Source: Whitmania pigra
Lineage: Eukaryota; Annelida; Clitellata; Hirudinida; Haemopidae
Assembly (NCBI GenBank): GCA_021613335.1
Contig: JAJTWR010000159.1
Coordinates: 1,462,501 to 1,526,500, forward strand
Direction of reading: 5' to 3'
DNA length: 64,000 nt
Shown: in pieces, positions 59,873 to 64,000 of the stretch
Layout of the letters: each line of letters starts with the position of its first letter
Position numbering within the stretch: position 1 is the first letter of the stretch
Notes under the pieces: generated by a model
What the model was told of the DNA's origin: nothing
Database searches by the model: none
Seen by the model: only the letters and a program-made list of their open reading frames with translations
Made by a program: the position numbers and the translations under genes

Positions 59873-60918
59873 TTGTTTTTTAATATTATAATTAGTATAT
59901 TACCTAGTTGCTGAACAAATTTAAAAATGGCAGTTAAATATGATAGCAATAATAACTATTAATTTATATTTTATTTAAGGACGTAGGGATATATCAGCAA
60001 TTAATAAACCATGATAAACCGATAAGAACATAAAAATATAATTTATGTAAATATATGTTACAATAAATATAATGTACATATTATCATATTATTATATATT
60101 ATCATATTATTATTAGTATATAGCGCTGCAATTTCCGTGCTGAATAAATTACGTATCCTCTCTGGATAATCAGGTCATAGTTCTCTACTTTATCACCATC
60201 ATCATCACCATCATCGTCATCATCATCATGATCGCCATCACAATCATCATCGTCGTCGTCATCGTCATCATGGTAATAAAATTAAGAGCAGTCATCATTT
60301 AAACTGAAGTGACTTTCTCGGTAAAAAATGAAATTTAAACGTCAGGTTGAAGCTTCTTATCACATTCTTCTTCGATTACGAACTTCTAATTTGATAACAA
60401 CTTTTGCAAGTTTCATTCATTTTTTAACCTCTTTGCGATATTATTTTTCAGGTATAGTCATCAAGAAATCATTGAATTTCAATGAGTTGATTTTGCACGA
60501 TTTTGTGGCTAACAACTAATTTGTTTAAAACCATGAAAGTCAGGAGAATGAGATTGAGTGAAATGTCAATCAAAAAATAATTAAAACCGAAGGAATTACA
60601 CTAAAACTTCCAATAAATAACTGAGCATATAATAATAAGTCTGTGGACGGCAATGAAAATTCTTTCTGCCTCATTCAGAACGAGTTGTTCGTAAAGATTT
60701 GTTTCTCAACAAATTGTTTGTTTTGCAGTTAATTAGTTATTTATCAAATAATTTACAACGAATTCAACATATTGTCCCAATACAGGTTGCACGAAAGTTA
60801 TGTTGATAAGAAGCTCTCTTGACTTTTCGAAGTGATCTTTTACCTGGATTGGAAATTAGCTGTCATTGGCTCGGATAAGAAATATTATCAAGATAACAAT
60901 GCAAAGGTCTGAAAGAGT
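59873..60918. other. Intergenic with (ATC)n stretch
   Basis: No supported gene. A (ATC)n run at 60190-60272. A 63-aa frame at 60328-60519 has no motif and no splice context. Confidence 0.45.
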
Positions 60919-61250
60919 AACCAACAGGTATAGTCATCATAACCAACAGGTATAGTCATCATAACCAACAGGTATAGTCATCATAATCAACAGGTATAGT
61001 CATCATAACCAACAGGTATAGTCATCATGACCAACAGGCATAGTCATCATAACCAACAGGTATAGTCATCATGACCAATAGGTATAGTCATCATAACCAA
61101 CAGGTAGAGTCATCATGACCAACAGGCATAATCATCATAACCAACAGGTATAGTCATCATAACCAACAGGTATAGTCATCATAACCAACAGGTATAGTCA
61201 TCATAACCTATAAGTATAGTCATCATAACCAACAGGTATAGTCATCATAA
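60919..61250 (+). repeat. 22-bp minisatellite, about 15 copies
   Basis: The unit is 22 bp: AACCAACAGGTATAGTCATC plus AT. Variants include ACAGGCATAG and ATAAGTATAG. Each unit contains CAACAG/GTATAG, which resembles an acceptor and a donor back to back. Confidence 0.95.
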
Positions 61251-62073
61251 TTGCCTTCAGAGTATTTCCTTCATTCGTTCATTCAACCTTTCCACGTGGT
61301 TCTTAACACAAATTTATTCATTCTTACACAAATTCAGTTCACCCAAAATATAAATCCCACTGACATCTTTCGAATTATTTAAAAATTTATAAAATACTCG
61401 AGTTTCATAGTCTGATCATCGTTTTTTTTGGTCGAATTGTGAGGCGTCATTAATGAAATAATATTTATTTATTAGCTGCAAATAGTTAGTAATAATTATA
61501 ATAATAAAAATAATTAGTAATAATAATATTAAATTTTTGCTACTAATTATTATTTTACATGGATATAAACACAAATTCATCTGCTTGCCTGATACTTTAT
61601 CTAACAACATTAACAGCATCATCAACATCAAAACATTAACAACATCAACAACATTAACACATTTTCATCAACACCATCGTCTGATTATCACCGGCTGAGC
61701 CATTATCACCACCGTCGTTGTTATCGCCAACAACATCCTCCTCCTCCTTCACCATCATCCTCATCATCGTCATAGTCATCGTCATTATCATCATCGCCAT
61801 CATCATCACCAACATCATTATCGTCGTCGTCATCATTGCCATCATTGTTATCGTCCTTATATTGTTCAGCGCACTCGTAATCACCATGCCTATCATATTT
61901 CTGAGCAGATTCCAGTCATCGCCTGCTCCCGATGACAGTTTTATTTTCGTGAAACGACTAAAAATTCATTAAAACGATAAAAAGATGTTTAATCCTACTT
62001 TATTTTAAAAAATAAAATGAACTTTTAAACCCGAATTACGAGACCGAGGTGCAGGGAAAGAGTTAAACGAGAA
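61251..62073. other. Intergenic with (ATC)n repeats
   Basis: No supported gene; trinucleotide ATC/GTC-rich repeat at 61680-61870. Confidence 0.45.
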
Positions 62074-62388
62074 TTAAACTTCTACGCAGGTATTTGGCAA
62101 CATGAATCGATTGAGTAGATTGGCCTTTAGGCTTTCCTTCAGTGTCGGCGAGCGATCCATCAAGAGGCGCGGATCCCGCCTTCCGTCTGAGGTTGAAGCA
62201 GAAGCACTGCAAAGCTGTGGAGAGGAATAAAATGCCTTCCTCCCGGCCATTCTCTCCTCTTCATCGAGAATCTTCTCTCGTTTTCCTCTGGAGTTTTGGA
62301 CGCGTCTCCATCGTGCGTGCTTAATCGTTTCTTGGAGAAAATGAAGATTTAACTCAATAGTCGGTGAAATAAATTTTGTTTTGTCCAC
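62074..62388 (-). CDS. Unassigned small ORF, 104 aa
   Basis: Basic frame (WRRVQNSRGKREKILDEEER, then RMAGRKAFYSSPQLCSA) overlapping the region just upstream of the PDE3 start in divergent orientation. The charged, mixed composition looks more coding than its surroundings, but there is no known domain or splice support. Confidence 0.3.
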   Translation of the reverse strand: MDKTKFISPTIELNLHFLQETIKHARWRRVQNSRGKREKILDEEERMAGRKAFYSSPQLCSASASTSDGRRDPRLLMDRSPTLKESLKANLLNRFMLPNTCVEV

Positions 62389-62452
62389 CTCGCTTGATTT
62401 TCAAAAGAGACTCGACGCTTTTTTTAATGAACGGTTCTTAAAAGCTGGGAAA

Positions 62453-64000
62453 ATGATCGAAAGCCCAGGAATTCAAACCTTCCCCACCCCGTTGTCGACG
62501 GTCCTACATCGCGGTCACAGCCATCAGAGCAGACTTCAGAAGATGTCGAAGACGAGGTTCAGTCTCGGCGAAGGGACTTCGATCGAGGAAGACGAAGGTG
62601 GAGAACAGAAAGCGACCAGCAGACAATCCTCATTGCCAGATCTTTCGACAGGTTTATTTCTCAAGTGATTTATGAATCTCTGAAGACGTTTTCTGTTCGC
62701 TTGTTTGTTTTCAACTTGTTGATCATTTCAATGTTTACGTGGGCGAATGAAATCGTGAAAGTGAAACTTATTTTCAGCCATTGTTGGTAATGGTCGACGT
62801 AATCAGAGTTATGCGTCCAAATTGATACCTCAAGCCTTGTGATTGAGAGATCTACTCATTTCCTGCATTCGTGAAAGGATAATAACTGGGATGTCGGTTA
62901 TTAAATCAATACATAAACAAGCGCCACTAATCCTTGTGGAATATAATCTCAATTTCTATTTATTTTAAGCATCCGCAGATCTTTCGGATCAGATTCGTTG
63001 AGATGTTATTATTTATGTTATTTATTATGTTATTATTATTATTATTATTATTTATTTCTCGCCCGTTTGTGCACTTCATTAGTAATTCAATTGGGAAGCA
63101 CTCATTGCGTTTCATGTTGACGACAAATTATGCTCGAACGTATCGAAGTATCCTGCTGATAAACACCAAATCTGCAAATCTCAAATTTCCTCGAATTTTT
63201 CAAACGTGCATTAACTTGTTTGAAATGAATAAATGCGATATCAGAAACAATGTTCTTATCAACAGGTGCATCTAATCTGGAGAAGGAAGGAAATAACTTC
63301 GTAACCTACAATTTTTCGAACCTGAACTTGCCGACCTGTTGGGAAAAAATTAGTTTCGAGAAGCGAATAGCACTGGCAGTTTTGACTTTCATGTTGCCAC
63401 TTCTTCTCAGCTGGTTCCTCGAAGATTCCGGTCAAATGGAAAGCTCTTTTACATCATTTACTCCCTGCTTTTTGTTCTCGAGAATTATCATCTCCTGTTT
63501 TCTCCCCTGCATATCCTTTGCGGCCATCTTCGGTATCGTCACTTATTCCTGGCTTCGCCAACCGTGGTCTGACGGTGCCGTATGCCTTACGTTGTGGATT
63601 TTCTTAATCGCAGATTTTGACTCTAGCAACGGGTTCCTCGTCTTGTCTTTGGTGGCCACACTCATGGGACTCATAGGAGTAGTTCAACCGAACATTTTCA
63701 GAATCGTGGGACGTGTGGATCTGATGTTTCTGGTCTTCTGTTTGATAAAACCTTCCGCTGTCAAAAGTCTTGTTCCCTTTCCTCGTTTCATTCGAACGAC
63801 GTGCGGGTTCGCATGCTGCATGCTGGGTTTCGTCTTGGCCCGTTACCTCGACAGGCCCTTTGTCTTTCCCGACATTTCAGTCCCCGCCCTCTTTGTCAAC
63901 CCCGGGTCAAAACTCACCCAGAAAAGCAAAAGAAGGAAATCGAGTCCTTTTGGTCACTTGGGATTTGTTGAGAATCAGATGGTCATGAGGAGAGTGTCTC
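62453..64000 (+). CDS. PDE3: PDE3-type cyclic nucleotide phosphodiesterase, N-terminal part
   Basis: PDE3 enzymes hydrolyse cAMP/cGMP and sit in internal membranes through an N-terminal hydrophobic region. Exon 1 (62453-62651, MIESPGIQTFPTPL... to SSLPDLST) ends at ACAG/GTTTAT; exon 2 starts at 63266 after ATCAACAG and stays open to the window edge, with matching phase. Exon 2 encodes a soluble stretch and about five to six hydrophobic segments (for example LAVLTFMLPLLLSW, IIISCFLPCISFAAIFGIV), then SAVKSLVPFPRFIRTTCGFA and GFVLARYLDR. This matches the last membrane segments of PDE3, where vertebrate proteins also end in LLARYV. A basic KSKRRKSS and RRVS follow, resembling the PKA/Akt phosphosite region. 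The HD catalytic domain should lie beyond 64000. Confidence 0.75.

Noticed and set aside
59473..59949. 158-aa minus frame rich in Leu, Ile and Tyr
   Set aside because: Translation of a TATAA pentamer repeat.
60919..61250. CRISPR-like array of short repeats
   Set aside because: The 22-bp units are contiguous with no spacers and the genome is eukaryotic.

Overview
The window reads as a piece of an AT-rich animal nuclear genome. Genes are split by many short GT-AG introns, some introns are packed with micro- and minisatellites, and the space between genes holds decayed transposons (hAT-type DNA elements, non-LTR retrotransposons and a tRNA-derived SINE). The gene set (INCENP, focal adhesion kinase, Vav, a SIX homeobox gene, PI31, a PX-type SGK kinase and PDE3) is metazoan and signalling-rich. 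I cannot name the phylum; an invertebrate is most likely. Exon models were built by hand from splice sites and codon phase. INCENP, FAK, Vav, PI31 and SIX each give an uninterrupted frame over all exons, which supports the models.

Layout. 0-6.6 kb: SINE, pogo/Tigger-like relic, a PLAT-domain gene fragment, a MITE and two hAT insertions with perfect 8-bp target duplications. 6.7-14.7 kb (+): INCENP, about 1,900 aa. 15.6-17.7 kb (-): single-exon Cys/His-rich orphan of 713 aa. 19.1-24.6 kb (+): FAK-type kinase with kinase and FAT domains but no FERM domain. 25.9-27.1 kb (-): two-exon orphan. 28.6-40.2 kb (+): Vav with every canonical domain and an enlarged SH3-SH2 linker. 41.5-44.3 kb: retrotransposon relic split by a hAT element. 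44.9-45.5 kb (-): divergent SIX homeobox gene. 47.7-50.4 kb (+): PI31 proteasome regulator. 50.6-55.6 kb (-): SGK3-like kinase, 5' end unresolved. 54-61.9 kb: microsatellites, a LINE and another DNA transposon. 62.5-64 kb (+): the membrane-anchored N-terminus of a PDE3, cut by the window edge.

FAK, Vav, SGK and PDE3 are all adhesion, cytoskeleton or second-messenger signalling proteins, but they lie on both strands with separate flanks. Nothing suggests an operon or a dedicated cluster.

The most unusual pattern is at introns. In at least six of them, in Vav, SGK and FAK, 20-34-bp tandem repeats start or end exactly at a splice site, and the repeat units often carry a copy of the splice signal. 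Also notable are the FERM-less FAK, Cys pairs resembling a zinc knuckle inside PI31, and an SGK intron whose 3' splice site seems lost in a purine-rich microsatellite.
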